A stretch of 64,000 nucleotides of DNA from Ramlibacter sp. (GTDB taxonomy: Bacteria > Pseudomonadota > Gammaproteobacteria > Burkholderiales > Burkholderiaceae_C): NCBI GenBank assembly GCA_019635415.1, contig JAHBZN010000001.1:62001-126000 (forward strand). The letters run 5' to 3'. The notes beneath the pieces were generated by a model. That model made no database searches. It was not told the DNA's origin and saw only the letters and a program-made list of their open reading frames with translations. Shown piece by piece: positions 9,972 to 21,446 of the stretch; within the stretch, counting starts at the first letter, position 1, and each line of letters begins with the position of its first letter. The position numbers and the translations under genes were made by a program.

Positions 9972-10015
9972 GATCAGCGATGCGAAATGAAAAGTGTTCA
10001 TTCACATCGCTGATC
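9972..10015 (-). other. Long inverted repeat in the nrdA-nrdB spacer
   Basis: GATCAGCGATG (9972-9982) is exactly complementary to CATCGCTGATC (10005-10015), an 11-bp stem. A further ATGAA/TTCAT pairing inside gives a tall hairpin. There is no T-run, so it is not a standard terminator. It sits 26 bases before the nrdB start and could tune nrdB expression relative to nrdA. Confidence 0.6.
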
Positions 10016-10062
10016 TATTGTGTTGCTCTATTGCATCGACACTCTGTCGGACAAGACCGCGC

Positions 10063-12969
<2,907 letters not shown>

Positions 12970-13069
12970 TGTTTCCTCTTCTTTCGCGGTTATTGTGTGA
13001 ATGGTCGGGGCGGACTCGGCGGGCGGAGCCCCGGGGCAGGTCCCGGCTGCGGTCGCAGCGCAACGGGAC

Positions 13070-13117
13070 ACACTATATCTAGGGTCTGATGTGAATTCAA
13101 GCCACTACGGGTAGTGT
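13070..13117 (-). promoter_or_regulatory. Tandem NrdR boxes upstream of nrdA
   Basis: Two 16-bp near-palindromes, at 13070-13085 (ACACTATATCTAGGGT) and 13102-13117 (CCACTACGGGTAGTGT), fit the NrdR box pattern ACACWATATATWGTGT at their outer positions. They start exactly 32 bp apart, about three helical turns, which is the spacing known for NrdR repression. The proximal box covers the -10 element. nrdR itself is not in this window. Confidence 0.78.
13072..13100 (-). promoter_or_regulatory. Sigma-70 promoter of nrdA
   Basis: On the minus strand TTGAAT (13100-13095) and TATAGT (13077-13072) are separated by 17 bases, close to the sigma-70 consensus. The -10 box lies inside the proximal NrdR box and the -35 lies between the two boxes. 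The leader to the nrdA ATG would be about 95 bases. Confidence 0.72.
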
Positions 13118-13197
13118 ACCGCGACCGATACAGACGCTTACGTCTTGCGCCGAAAACCATGGCACCAAATGGTGCATTGCGTCACGCGCAATACGCC

Positions 13198-13806
13198 TCA
13201 CGCACTGGGATGTTGCAGCGTTTCCAAGGGAAAGTACGCAGCAGGCCAGGCCAGCGCCTGGTGCAGGCGCGGCCAGTCGAATCCAGGCCCCGGGTCCAGC
13301 TTGCGTTTGGGTGCGATGTGCTCATGGCCCGCGACGTGGGTGACCGGGTAGCGCTGCGCGAGAGTGGCGCAGAGACTGGACAGGGTTTCATACTGCGCGT
13401 CTTCAAAGGAGTCGCCTTCCAGGCCCTCCAGCTCTATGCCGACCGAGTCGTCGTTGCAGTTGCTGCGCCCGCGCCAGTGGGACACGCCGGCATGCCAGGC
13501 GCGATCGTCGCAACTCACGAACTGCCACAGCCCGCCGTCACGCCGGATGTAGAAGTGTGCGGACACCTCGGCTCCGCGGATCTGCGTGAAGTAGGGATGC
13601 GCTTCCCAATCCAGGGTGTTGGTGAACAGCTGCTGCACCTCGCTGCCACCGTACTGCCCCGGCGGCAGGCTGATCGAATGCAGCACGATGAGGTCCACAC
13701 GGGCCTGTTCCGGCCGAGGCCCGAAGTTGGGCGACGGCAACTGCCGGGCATGGGCGTACCAGCCGTCTCGCCACAGTGTGCCGGCTATGGCAGCGTCAGG
13801 TGGCAT
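13198..13806 (-). CDS. ampD: 1,6-anhydro-N-acetylmuramyl-L-alanine amidase AmpD
   Basis: 202 residues from ATG 13806, with the AmpD/amidase_2 fold: RVDLIVLHSISLPPGQYGG (first zinc His), SAHFYIRRDGGLWQFV, AWHAGVSHWRGRSNCND, and THVAGHEHIAPKRKLDPGPGFDW with the second His and the Asp zinc ligand. It acts in cytoplasmic peptidoglycan recycling, cutting the amide bond of anhydro-muropeptides. The start overlaps the end of pilR by 11 bases, so it is probably translated from the pilSR message. Confidence 0.92.
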   Translation of the reverse strand: MPPDAAIAGTLWRDGWYAHARQLPSPNFGPRPEQARVDLIVLHSISLPPGQYGGSEVQQLFTNTLDWEAHPYFTQIRGAEVSAHFYIRRDGGLWQFVSCDDRAWHAGVSHWRGRSNCNDDSVGIELEGLEGDSFEDAQYETLSSLCATLAQRYPVTHVAGHEHIAPKRKLDPGPGFDWPRLHQALAWPAAYFPLETLQHPSA

Positions 13807-15250
13807 CTTCGCCAGGCTCTTCGCCGCCCGGCGTGGCAATGTTCAGTCGGGCGATGCGGTAGCGGATCTGGCGCAGGCTCAGGCCCAGCCGGTTGGCGGC
13901 CGCGGTGCGGTTGAAGCCGCTTTCGTTGAGCGCGCGCACCAGGATTTCGCGCTCCTGCTGGTCCAGCCAGGCCTGCAGGTCGGACGGCACGGCGAGCGGT
14001 GCCGCCGCCGCGGCTTCATTGGCTTTCGATGGCACCGGTGGCGCGGGCGTGCCGACGTCCGTCGGGGCGAAGTCGACCTGCAACTCGTCACCATCGCTCA
14101 GGGCCACGGCGCGGTGCAGCAGATTTTCAAGCTCCCGTACGTTGCCCGGCAGCGGATGCGCCTGCAGTTGCGCCAACACCGCGGGTGACAACGCCGGCAC
14201 CGGCATGCCGGATTCCTGGGCAATCCGCGCCAGCAGCGCGCTGCACAGGGCAGGCAGATCCTCGCGGCGATCGCGTAGCGGCGGCACCAGGATCTCGATC
14301 ACGTTGAGACGGTAGTAGAGGTCCTGGCGGAAGCGGCCGGCCTGCACGTCGGCCGCGAGGTCCTTGTGCGTGGCGCTGACGATGCGCACATCCACGGCGT
14401 CCTCCTGGGTGGAGCCCAGGGAGCGCACCAGCCGCTCCTGGATCGCCCGCAGCAGCTTGGATTGCATGGTCAACGGCAGATCGCCGATCTCGTCCAGAAA
14501 CAGCGTGCCACCGCGGGCGGCCTGGAAGTAGCCGTCGCGATCCTGCGCTGAGCCCGTGTAGGACCCCTTGCGGGCACCAAAGAATTCGGCTTCCAGCAGG
14601 TTTTCCGGGATGGCGCTGCAGTTCACGGCAACAAAAGGGCCGTCGGCTCGGTGGCTGCAGGCGTGCAGGGCGCGTGCCGCCAACTCCTTGCCCGTGCCCG
14701 ACTCACCGCGCACCAGCACCGGGGCCATGCTCCGGGCGACTCGCGCAATCCGTTCCTTGACGTTCTTCATCGCCTCGGAATCGCCCACCAGCCGCAGAAG
14801 CGCGCTGGCCGCGTCGGCCGGCCGCTCGGCGGTCGCGCGGATGACGGCGTTGCGTGGGCCCCGCGCGGGGGTCGTGCCCTGGACGGCCGAGGCGACCACG
14901 CTACGGAACTGTTTGAGGTCGACCGGCTTGGTGAGGTAGTCGAAAGCGCCAGCCTTGAGGGCTTCCACCGCGTTTTCTGCGGAGCCATAGGCTGTCATCA
15001 CCAGGCAGCGCTCGGTTCGTTGCTGGGCCTGCAGTTCCCGCAGCAGCTCCAGGCCGAGACCGTCGGGCAAGCGCATGTCGGTGATCACGGCGTCGAAACG
15101 GCGCGACTCCAGCAAGTGACGGGCATCGGCCAGATCGGCTGCGGCTTCCACGTGGTAGCCCTCGCGCAGCAGCGTGAGTTCGTACAGGGTTCGCAGATCG
15201 GGTTCGTCGTCGACGACCAGGACCTTGGGCGGGGTGGATGTGGCGACCAT
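13796..15250 (-). CDS. pilR: Sigma-54-dependent response regulator PilR
   Basis: 484 residues: receiver domain (about 8-120; phosphoacceptor Asp in AVITDMRLPDG, Lys in YLTKPVD), AAA+ sigma-54 activator domain (Walker A GESGTGKE, Walker B GGTLFLDEIGDLP, sigma-54 contact loop GSYTGS in place of GAFTGA), and a Fis-type HTH (FNRTAAANRLGLSLRQIRYRI). The start codon overlaps the pilS stop (TGATG), which gives a two-component operon. PilR activates pilA transcription in relatives. The order pilS-pilR-ampD is unidirectional here. Confidence 0.87.
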   Translation of the reverse strand: MVATSTPPKVLVVDDEPDLRTLYELTLLREGYHVEAAADLADARHLLESRRFDAVITDMRLPDGLGLELLRELQAQQRTERCLVMTAYGSAENAVEALKAGAFDYLTKPVDLKQFRSVVASAVQGTTPARGPRNAVIRATAERPADAASALLRLVGDSEAMKNVKERIARVARSMAPVLVRGESGTGKELAARALHACSHRADGPFVAVNCSAIPENLLEAEFFGARKGSYTGSAQDRDGYFQAARGGTLFLDEIGDLPLTMQSKLLRAIQERLVRSLGSTQEDAVDVRIVSATHKDLAADVQAGRFRQDLYYRLNVIEILVPPLRDRREDLPALCSALLARIAQESGMPVPALSPAVLAQLQAHPLPGNVRELENLLHRAVALSDGDELQVDFAPTDVGTPAPPVPSKANEAAAAAPLAVPSDLQAWLDQQEREILVRALNESGFNRTAAANRLGLSLRQIRYRIARLNIATPGGEEPGEDAT

Positions 15251-16959
15251 CAGGCGCGTATTGTGTCAAACCTCGCGGCCGACGCTGGGGCCGGTGTTCG
15301 CTGCCGGAAGGTGACAAAAAACTCATTCCCTTCCCGCGGGCGTCCTGCGCCGGCCTGTGTCGCGCGCTGGTAGCCGATCAAGGCACCGTGGCGCTCGCAG
15401 AGCTCGCGGCAGATGTACAGCCCCAGCCCGCTGGACCGGCTTTCGGAGGAAAAGAAGGGCTCGAACAGATGGCGCTGAACCGTCTGTTCGAGCTGAGCAC
15501 CGTCGCTCCAGACGCGCAGGCCGGCCTGGCCGGAGGTCGTGGTTTCGGTGGAGACCCGGATCGAGCCCGCCTGCGGGCTGGCATAGCGCAGCGCGTTGTC
15601 CAGCAGATTGACCAGAACCCGGCGCAGGTGATCAGGTTCGAAGGCCACTTGGCTGCCATGGCCGTGGAGATCGACGCGCAGGCGCTCCCCGCACGCCGTC
15701 TGGCGACCCCAGTCGGTGCAAGCCGCACTGACCGCAGCGTCCAGGTCCAGCAGGGGGGAGCTGCGTGCCATGCCTTCATGCTGGACCCGGGAAAGGTCGA
15801 GGATCTCCTCGACGATCTGGGCCAGGCGCTGCGCGTTCTGACGCACCATCAGCGTCAGCCGCTTCTGACCCGGCTGGGTCAAATCTTCATCGAGCAGCGC
15901 GTTGGCCTGAGTGATGGCGGCCAGCGGGTTGCGGATTTCATGGGCGACGGCGGCCGACATGCGTCCCATGGCGGCGAGTTTCTCGGTGCGCAACCTGGCT
16001 TCCATCTCGCGCAGGTCTTCCAGGAACATCACGCACAGGCTTTCCGCGGCGGCATCGTGGGTGGCTGTGAGTCGGGTCCGCACGTGAAGCCGGCGGGCGC
16101 CCAGTGCCGCTTCGCTGATGTCGACGTCGGCGACCTGGGCCGTGCGACGCAGGAAGGTCAGGCGGGCCAGTTCGATCAGCGGATGCCAGGCAGGCTCGGC
16201 GGCCAGCACGAAGGGCGTGGTGCGTCGATCGGCGGGCGAACCCAGCAGTCCCTGCGCCGCCGGGTTGGCCGCGCGCACGATGCCGTTGTCGTCCACCACC
16301 AGCACGCCGTCGGACAAGGCCTCGATCACGAGTTCGTTGACCTCGATCTGGACCCGCGCGGCCTGCTGGCTCTGCCGGGCGCGCTGCTCCTCGCGCACCA
16401 GGCGTGTGGCGAGCTGGTTGGCCAGCAGCGCCACGATGAAAAAGCCGGTGCCCGTCAGCCCCGCCTGCAGAAAGCGGGAGGCGGTGTCCAGATGGAGCGA
16501 GGCCAGCCAGGCGTCGACCAGCAGGAGCAGGGTGATGGCTGCGGCCGTGCCGAGCGCCAGCAGCAGCGACCCCAGCACCGAGGCCAGCAGCAGTGGCAGG
16601 GCGAACAAGGGGTTGTAACTGATGCCGCCGGCCTGCATGAATTGCAGGGCGGCAAACACCAGCAGGTCGACGCCGATGGTGGACATCCATTGGGCGTCCA
16701 GTGCGTGCCCCTGGATGCGGGGGCTGGCCAGTGTCCGCACGGCCAGCGCTGCGACCAGGTAGGCGCAGCACATGAGGATGAGCCAGCCTTCGACCGGCGC
16801 CGAGGCAATGGCGTACATGGCGCCCAACAGCGCCAGCAGTACCAGGGCAATCATCACCCGTGCGGTCATGAAGCCGCGCCACAGGCGAACGAATGCCGAA
16901 TCCTCCGCGGCCAGTTCCCGCAGGCCGAACCAGGAGGCGAGGGGGCTGGTGTCTGCCAT
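15250..16959 (-). CDS. pilS: Sensor histidine kinase PilS
   Basis: 569 residues. About six transmembrane segments lie in the first 190 residues, then a PAS-like domain (NELVIEALSDGVLVVDDNGIV), a dimerisation/phosphoacceptor helix (AAVAHEIRNPLAAITQAN) and an ATPase domain with N, G1 (SSGLGLYICREL) and related boxes. This matches PilS, which senses pilin in the inner membrane and controls PilR (known in Pseudomonas). It is translationally coupled to pilR. Confidence 0.86.
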   Translation of the reverse strand: MADTSPLASWFGLRELAAEDSAFVRLWRGFMTARVMIALVLLALLGAMYAIASAPVEGWLILMCCAYLVAALAVRTLASPRIQGHALDAQWMSTIGVDLLVFAALQFMQAGGISYNPLFALPLLLASVLGSLLLALGTAAAITLLLLVDAWLASLHLDTASRFLQAGLTGTGFFIVALLANQLATRLVREEQRARQSQQAARVQIEVNELVIEALSDGVLVVDDNGIVRAANPAAQGLLGSPADRRTTPFVLAAEPAWHPLIELARLTFLRRTAQVADVDISEAALGARRLHVRTRLTATHDAAAESLCVMFLEDLREMEARLRTEKLAAMGRMSAAVAHEIRNPLAAITQANALLDEDLTQPGQKRLTLMVRQNAQRLAQIVEEILDLSRVQHEGMARSSPLLDLDAAVSAACTDWGRQTACGERLRVDLHGHGSQVAFEPDHLRRVLVNLLDNALRYASPQAGSIRVSTETTTSGQAGLRVWSDGAQLEQTVQRHLFEPFFSSESRSSGLGLYICRELCERHGALIGYQRATQAGAGRPREGNEFFVTFRQRTPAPASAARFDTIRA

Positions 16960-16970
16960 GGCCGCCTGGC

Positions 16971-17201
16971 TCAGCCCTCGGCCTGCTGCCGGTGCTCGTC
17001 GCTGCAGTACCGCCCACGTCGGCCGACCCGGGCGTCGGCCCGCGGCAGGTGCAGCGCACAGACCGGGCAGCGCACCATGTCCTGGGGCGCACCGGGAGGT
17101 GTGGGGCGCGCGGCGGACCGGCTGCCCAAGCTGTAACGGCGGTTGCTGCGCCAGACGAAGACCGCGATCACGATCACCAAAAGAACCAGGATAAATTTCA
17201 T
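16971..17201 (-). CDS. Small membrane-anchored Cys-rich protein, PP0621 family
   Basis: 76 residues starting MKFILVLLVIVIAVFVWRSN, one N-terminal transmembrane helix. A soluble tail has CPVCALHLPRADA and a later YCSDEHRQQ, giving a CxxC plus Cys/His set that looks like a zinc-binding knuckle. The pattern matches the PP0621/preprotein-associated family of unknown function usually found beside pilS. Its ATG overlaps the stop of the cytochrome-assembly-like gene. The much longer frame upstream in the same phase is an artefact. Confidence 0.75.
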   Translation of the reverse strand: MKFILVLLVIVIAVFVWRSNRRYSLGSRSAARPTPPGAPQDMVRCPVCALHLPRADARVGRRGRYCSDEHRQQAEG

Positions 17202-18001
17202 GCGGCGCGGCCCAGGATCACTTCGAGCACAAAACGCGAACCCACGTAGGCCAGCAGCAGCAGGATCGAGCCCGCATACAAGACCCGCACGGCCTTGCGA
17301 CCCCGCCAGCCGAATCGGGCCCGGCCCACCAGCAGAATGGCAAAGGCGAGCCAGGACATCAGCGAAAAGAGCGTCTTGTGGTCCCATTTCCAGGCGCGCC
17401 CCGAGCCATAGAGCTGCTCGCTGAACAGCAGGCCCGCCAGGAGCGTGGCCGACAACAGCACAAAGCCGGCCTTGACGAAGCGGAACGTCAGGCGTTCGAG
17501 TGTCAGCAGCGGCACCCCGCTGTGGGGGTCGGTGGCCTGGCGGATGTCCTTCTCGGCACGGGTCATGAGCCAGGCATGGACCACCGCGGCAGCGAACAGG
17601 CCGTAGGAAGCGATGCCCAGGGCCCAGTGCAACGGGAGCCAGGGCGAGGCGCTCACATGCAGCGGGCCGCCAGGAAATGCAATGGCCAGCAGCACCGCCA
17701 CCGTGCCCAGGCCGGCCAGTGCCCACCGGGCCTGCAACTGGGGAAACAGCCGGCTTTCAACGGCGTATACCGTCAGCACCAGCCACGCCGTGACCGACAG
17801 GGCGGGCGCAAAGCCAAAGCGGGGGGTGTTGCCCAGCAGGCCCAGGGCCAGCACGGCGCCGTGCAGCAACCAGGCCAGCCAGAGCGCGGCACGGGCCGCG
17901 GCTTCGCTCAGACGTGAGGCCGCGGCGGCCGGCACGGCGTAGGCGGCAGCGGCCGCTAACGCCAGCACCGTGCTGGCGGGGGACGCACTGGCTAGAATCA
18001 T
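17198..18001 (-). CDS. CcsA/HemX-like inner membrane protein (YpjD type)
   Basis: 267 residues with eight or so hydrophobic spans, His residues in WLPLHWALGIASYG and KWDHKTLFSLMSWLAF, and the WAWKWDHK-type tryptophan-rich loop (GRAWKWDHKTLFSL) seen in cytochrome c assembly proteins of the CcsA/CcmC/HemX superfamily. Haem handling is plausible from these residues but unproven for the YpjD subgroup. ATG 18001 is only 54 bases from the divergent ffh start, a neighbourhood common in betaproteobacteria. Confidence 0.78.
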   Translation of the reverse strand: MILASASPASTVLALAAAAAYAVPAAAASRLSEAAARAALWLAWLLHGAVLALGLLGNTPRFGFAPALSVTAWLVLTVYAVESRLFPQLQARWALAGLGTVAVLLAIAFPGGPLHVSASPWLPLHWALGIASYGLFAAAVVHAWLMTRAEKDIRQATDPHSGVPLLTLERLTFRFVKAGFVLLSATLLAGLLFSEQLYGSGRAWKWDHKTLFSLMSWLAFAILLVGRARFGWRGRKAVRVLYAGSILLLLAYVGSRFVLEVILGRAA

Positions 18002-18055
18002 GCGCTGTAGTTTAGCCTTTTGCTCCGGTGCACCGGGGCCCATCCCACCCCTCCC

Positions 18056-19420
18056 ATGGCCTCCGCACTCTCCGACAAACTCTCCCGGCTCGTCAAGGAA
18101 ATCCGCGGCCAGGCCCGCATCACCGAAGGCAATGTCCAGGACATGCTGCGCGAGGTGCGCATGGCGTTGCTCGAGGCCGATGTGGCGTTGCCGGTGGTGC
18201 GCGACTTTGTGGCGCGCGTGAAGGACAAGGCCCTGGGCCAGGACGTGCTGGGCTCGCTGTCGCCCGGCCAGGCGCTGGTGGGCATCGTCAATCGCGAACT
18301 GACGGCCACGATCGGCGAAGGCGTCAGCGACCTCAATCTCGCGGCCCAGCCGCCGGCGGTCATTCTCATGGCGGGCCTGCAGGGGGCGGGCAAGACCACG
18401 ACCACGGCCAAGTTGGCCCGTCACCTGATCGAAAAGCGCCGCAAGAAGGTGCTCACGGTGTCCGGAGACGTCTACCGGCCGGCGGCTATTGAACAGCTCA
18501 AGACCGTGACCGCTCAGGCCGGCGCCGAATGGTTTCCCAGCACACCCGACCAGAAGCCAGTGGACATTGGCCGCGCTGCGCTGGACTACGCGCGCCGGCA
18601 TTTCTTTGATGTGCTGCTGGTCGACACGGCGGGCCGACTGGCCATCGACGAAGTGCTGATGCGCGAGATCAAGGACCTGCACGCCGCGCTCAATCCCGTG
18701 GAAACACTGTTCGTGGTTGACGCCATGCAGGGCCAGGATGCGGTCAACACGGCCAAGGCCTTCAAGGAAGCCTTGCCGCTGACGGGCATCGTGCTGACCA
18801 AGACCGACGGTGATTCGCGGGGAGGGGCGGCCCTGTCGGTGCGGCAGATCACGGGTGCACCGATCAAGTTCGCGGGGACCAGCGAGAAGATTGACGGGCT
18901 GGAGGTGTTCGACGCCGAGCGCCACGCGGGCCGGATTCTCGGCATGGGCGACATCGTGGCGCTGGTCGAACAGGTCACGGCCGGTGTGGACGTGGAGGCT
19001 GCGCAGAAGCTGGCGGCCAAGGTCAAGAGCGGCGCCGGTTTCGATCTCAATGACTTCCTCTCGCAGATCCAGCAGATGAAGAGCATGGGCGGCCTGAGCA
19101 GCCTCATGGACAAGCTGCCCGCACAGATGGCTGCCAAGGCGGGCCAGGTCGACATGGATCGCGCCGAACGCGATGTGCGCCGCAAGGAAGGCATCATCCA
19201 GAGCATGACGCCACTGGAGCGCCGCAAGCCCGAGCTCATCAAGGCCACGCGCAAACGCCGCATTGCCGCAGGGGCAGGCGTGCAGGTTCAGGAGGTCAAC
19301 CGGCTGCTCAACGAATTCGAGCAGATGCAGGGCATGATGAAGAAGATGAAGGGGGGCGGCCTCATGAAGATGATGAAGCGCATGGGCGGCGGCAAGGGCA
19401 TGCCCAAGCTCCCCTTCTAG
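18056..19420 (+). CDS. ffh: Signal recognition particle protein Ffh
   Basis: 454 residues beginning MASALSDKLSRLVKEIRGQ. NG GTPase domain: P-loop GLQGAGKTTTTAKLA, DTAGRLAID, TKTDGDSRGGAAL; the Met-rich M domain (from about residue 320, with MKKMKGGGLMKMMKRMGGG) binds 4.5S RNA and signal sequences. It delivers nascent membrane proteins to FtsY. A TAGAAT -10-like hexamer at 17993-17998 lies inside the divergent gene. Length and domain order are normal. Confidence 0.95.
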   Translation: MASALSDKLSRLVKEIRGQARITEGNVQDMLREVRMALLEADVALPVVRDFVARVKDKALGQDVLGSLSPGQALVGIVNRELTATIGEGVSDLNLAAQPPAVILMAGLQGAGKTTTTAKLARHLIEKRRKKVLTVSGDVYRPAAIEQLKTVTAQAGAEWFPSTPDQKPVDIGRAALDYARRHFFDVLLVDTAGRLAIDEVLMREIKDLHAALNPVETLFVVDAMQGQDAVNTAKAFKEALPLTGIVLTKTDGDSRGGAALSVRQITGAPIKFAGTSEKIDGLEVFDAERHAGRILGMGDIVALVEQVTAGVDVEAAQKLAAKVKSGAGFDLNDFLSQIQQMKSMGGLSSLMDKLPAQMAAKAGQVDMDRAERDVRRKEGIIQSMTPLERRKPELIKATRKRRIAAGAGVQVQEVNRLLNEFEQMQGMMKKMKGGGLMKMMKRMGGGKGMPKLPF

Positions 19421-19457
19421 GCCAGGCCGCCTCAGGCCCGGCGCGCTGGCGTGGGCG

Positions 19458-20792
19458 TCAGGCCGTTTCCACCATCACGACCTCGCCACGCAGCGAGTGG
19501 GCGTACGCCTCGGTGATGCGGACCTCGATCATCTGGCCGACGAGGCGTTTTGGCCCTTTGAAGTTCACCATGCGGTTGCAGTCGGTGCGACCTGAGAGTT
19601 CCGAGGCGTCCTTGCGTGACGGGCCTTCGACCAGAATGCGCTGAATCGTTCCCACGCGCTCATCACTGAAACGGCGGATGTTGGCCTCGATCACCGCCTG
19701 CAGCTGCTGAAGCCTTGCGAGCTTGACCGCGTGCGGCGTGTCGTCCTGCAGGTTGGCCGCGGGAGTGCCCGGCCGGGGGCTGAAGATGAAGCTGAACGAG
19801 TTGTCGAAGCCGATGTCGTCGATCAGCTTCATCATCCGATGGAAGTCCTCGTCGGTTTCGCCAGGAAAGCCGACGATGAAGTCGCTGCTCATGGCCATTT
19901 CGGGCCGCACGGCGCGCAGCTTTCGCACGGTGCTCTTGTATTCCATAGCGGTGTAGCCGCGCTTCATGGCCATCAGGATGCGGTCGCTGCCATGCTGCAC
20001 GGGCAGGTGCAGGTGGCTGACCAGCTTGGGCACGCGGGCGTAGGCCTCGATCAGCCGGGGTGTGAATTCGTTGGGGTGGCTGGTGGTGTAGCGGATGCGC
20101 TCGATGCCCGGGATATCGGCCACGTACTCGAGCAGCAACGCGAAATCGGCGATCTCGGCCGTTTCGCCCATTGGCCCGCGCCAGGCGTTGACGTTCTGCC
20201 CCAGCAGGGTGACCTCCTTCACCCCCTGTTCCGCCAGGCCGGCCACCTCGACTAGCACGTCGTCCAGCGGCCGCGAGACCTCTTCGCCGCGGGTATAAGG
20301 CACCACGCAGTAGCTGCAGTACTTGCTGCAACCTTCCATGATGCTCACGAACGCCGTGGCACCGTCGACTCGGGCCGCGGGCATGTGGTCGAACTTCTCG
20401 ATTTCCGGGAAGCTGATGTCAACCTGCGGCCGGCGCTGGCGGTCGCGGGCCGCCAGCAGATCGGGCAGTCGGTGCAGGGTCTGCGGGCCGAACACCACGT
20501 CCACAAAAGGTGCCCGCTTGATGATCTCGGCACCTTCCTGGCTGGCCACGCAACCCCCCACGCCGATCAGCACGCCCTTGTCCTTGAGGTGCCGCACGCG
20601 GCCGAGGTCGCTGAAGACCTTTTCCTGGGCCTTTTCCCGCACCGAGCAGGTGTTGAACAGGATCAGATCGGCTTCGTCCACGTTCTGCGTCGGCTCATAG
20701 CCCTGCGCAGCGTTCATGACGTCGGCCATCTTGTCCGAGTCGTACTCGTTCATCTGGCAGCCAAAGGTCTTGATGAAGACTTTCTTGGTCAT
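19458..20792 (-). CDS. miaB: tRNA-2-methylthio-N6-dimethylallyladenosine synthase MiaB
   Basis: 444 residues. The N-terminal UPF0004 domain has [15 protein letters not shown] and two further Cys ([18 protein letters not shown]) for the auxiliary cluster. The radical-SAM domain has CSKYCSYC (CxxxCxxC). A C-terminal TRAM domain follows (about 375-440). It adds the methylthio group to i6A37 of tRNAs reading UNN codons. Convergent with ffh. A small exported protein gene lies 18 bases upstream and may share its transcript. Confidence 0.95.
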   Translation of the reverse strand: MTKKVFIKTFGCQMNEYDSDKMADVMNAAQGYEPTQNVDEADLILFNTCSVREKAQEKVFSDLGRVRHLKDKGVLIGVGGCVASQEGAEIIKRAPFVDVVFGPQTLHRLPDLLAARDRQRRPQVDISFPEIEKFDHMPAARVDGATAFVSIMEGCSKYCSYCVVPYTRGEEVSRPLDDVLVEVAGLAEQGVKEVTLLGQNVNAWRGPMGETAEIADFALLLEYVADIPGIERIRYTTSHPNEFTPRLIEAYARVPKLVSHLHLPVQHGSDRILMAMKRGYTAMEYKSTVRKLRAVRPEMAMSSDFIVGFPGETDEDFHRMMKLIDDIGFDNSFSFIFSPRPGTPAANLQDDTPHAVKLARLQQLQAVIEANIRRFSDERVGTIQRILVEGPSRKDASELSGRTDCNRMVNFKGPKRLVGQMIEVRITEAYAHSLRGEVVMVETA

Positions 20793-20810
20793 GGTGAGGG
20801 TCCTGCCGGT

Positions 20811-21224
20811 TCAGCGGCGTGCGCCGAAAATCAGGGCCAGCAGCTCGGCCATGGCCTTGGGCCCGTTGGCGCCTTCAAGCCTGGACGCCTCGTCCGCCGT
20901 GAGAACCCAGACCTCGTGGATCAGGCCGGCGCTGTCGCGCCGGTACACCACGGGCAGGGTCTGGCCGACCACGCTGCCGGACAGCACCAGCAGGTTCTGT
21001 GTGTTGCGGATGCGGGCGCCGGGCGAGAGCCGGTCGGGCTTGCCATCGAGTGTCACCTCGGGGGGCTGGGTGATGACCAGCTCCCCCCGCTTGACTTCGG
21101 CGGGGGCCTCCCGGCGGATGCCCTGGGCCAGGGCTTCAGTACAGAAAAGGGTTCCCGAGCAGGCCAGCAGGCCGCCCAGGGCCAGCAGAAATGTGGCGAA
21201 TGGATTCTTCATGCAGCGTTTCAT
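20811..21224 (-). CDS. Exported protein of unknown function upstream of miaB
   Basis: 137 residues. Signal peptide (KNPFATFLLALGGLLACSGTLF...ALAQG, cleavage near residue 34) followed by a mostly beta, soluble domain with LVITQPPEVTLDGKPDRL and GQTLPVVYRR. The ATG at 21212 is an alternative start. I do not recognise a named family. Its position just before miaB and just after a tRNA gene gives no functional hint. Confidence 0.6.
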   Translation of the reverse strand: MKRCMKNPFATFLLALGGLLACSGTLFCTEALAQGIRREAPAEVKRGELVITQPPEVTLDGKPDRLSPGARIRNTQNLLVLSGSVVGQTLPVVYRRDSAGLIHEVWVLTADEASRLEGANGPKAMAELLALIFGARR

Positions 21225-21251
21225 GGTGTATGTCCAGAGGCTGTCAAAGTG

Positions 21252-21282
21252 AAAAAAGGCACTGTGCGGGACAGTGCCTTTT
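21252..21282 (-). terminator. Intrinsic terminator behind tRNA-Met
   Basis: AAAAGGCACTGT (21254-21265) pairs perfectly with ACAGTGCCTTTT (21271-21282) around a GCGGG loop. On the minus strand the hairpin is followed by a T-run, so it ends the tRNA transcript; it would work weakly on the other strand too. Confidence 0.85.
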
Positions 21283-21308
21283 CTGTCAACGCCGGGGCGC
21301 TGGGTGTC

Positions 21309-21385
21309 TGGTGGCGCTTCACGGATTCGAACCGCGGACCTGTGGATTATGATTCCATCGCTCTAACCGACTGAGCTAAAGCGCC
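21309..21385 (-). tRNA. tRNA with CAU anticodon, probably elongator tRNA-Met
   Basis: 77 nt including an encoded CCA. The acceptor stem GGCGCTT/AAGCGCC is perfect, D arm GCTC...GAGC, anticodon loop ATCATAA giving CAT, T arm CGCGG TTCGAAT CCGTG. One A-C mismatch closes the anticodon stem. CAT could also be read as the tRNA-Ile2 that is modified by lysidine; the acceptor and overall shape fit elongator Met better. No initiator-type C1-A72 mismatch is present. No integrase or direct repeat flanks it. Confidence 0.88.
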
Positions 21386-21446
21386 ATGCTTCTGGCGCTT
21401 TTCAAACCGGCGCCAATGCCCCGGCGTTTCGCGCCGGAGCCCTCAA

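Noticed and set aside
15238..17136. 632-codon plus-strand frame opposite pilS
   Set aside because: Shadow of pilS; composition (Gln/His/Gly-rich) and lack of motifs are typical of antisense GC-rich frames.
18002..18055. 4.5S RNA gene near ffh
   Set aside because: The 54-base spacer is too short and does not contain the conserved 4.5S core.
21309..21385. tRNA as an integration site of a mobile element
   Set aside because: No integrase, no direct repeat of the tRNA 3' end and no change of gene type on either side.
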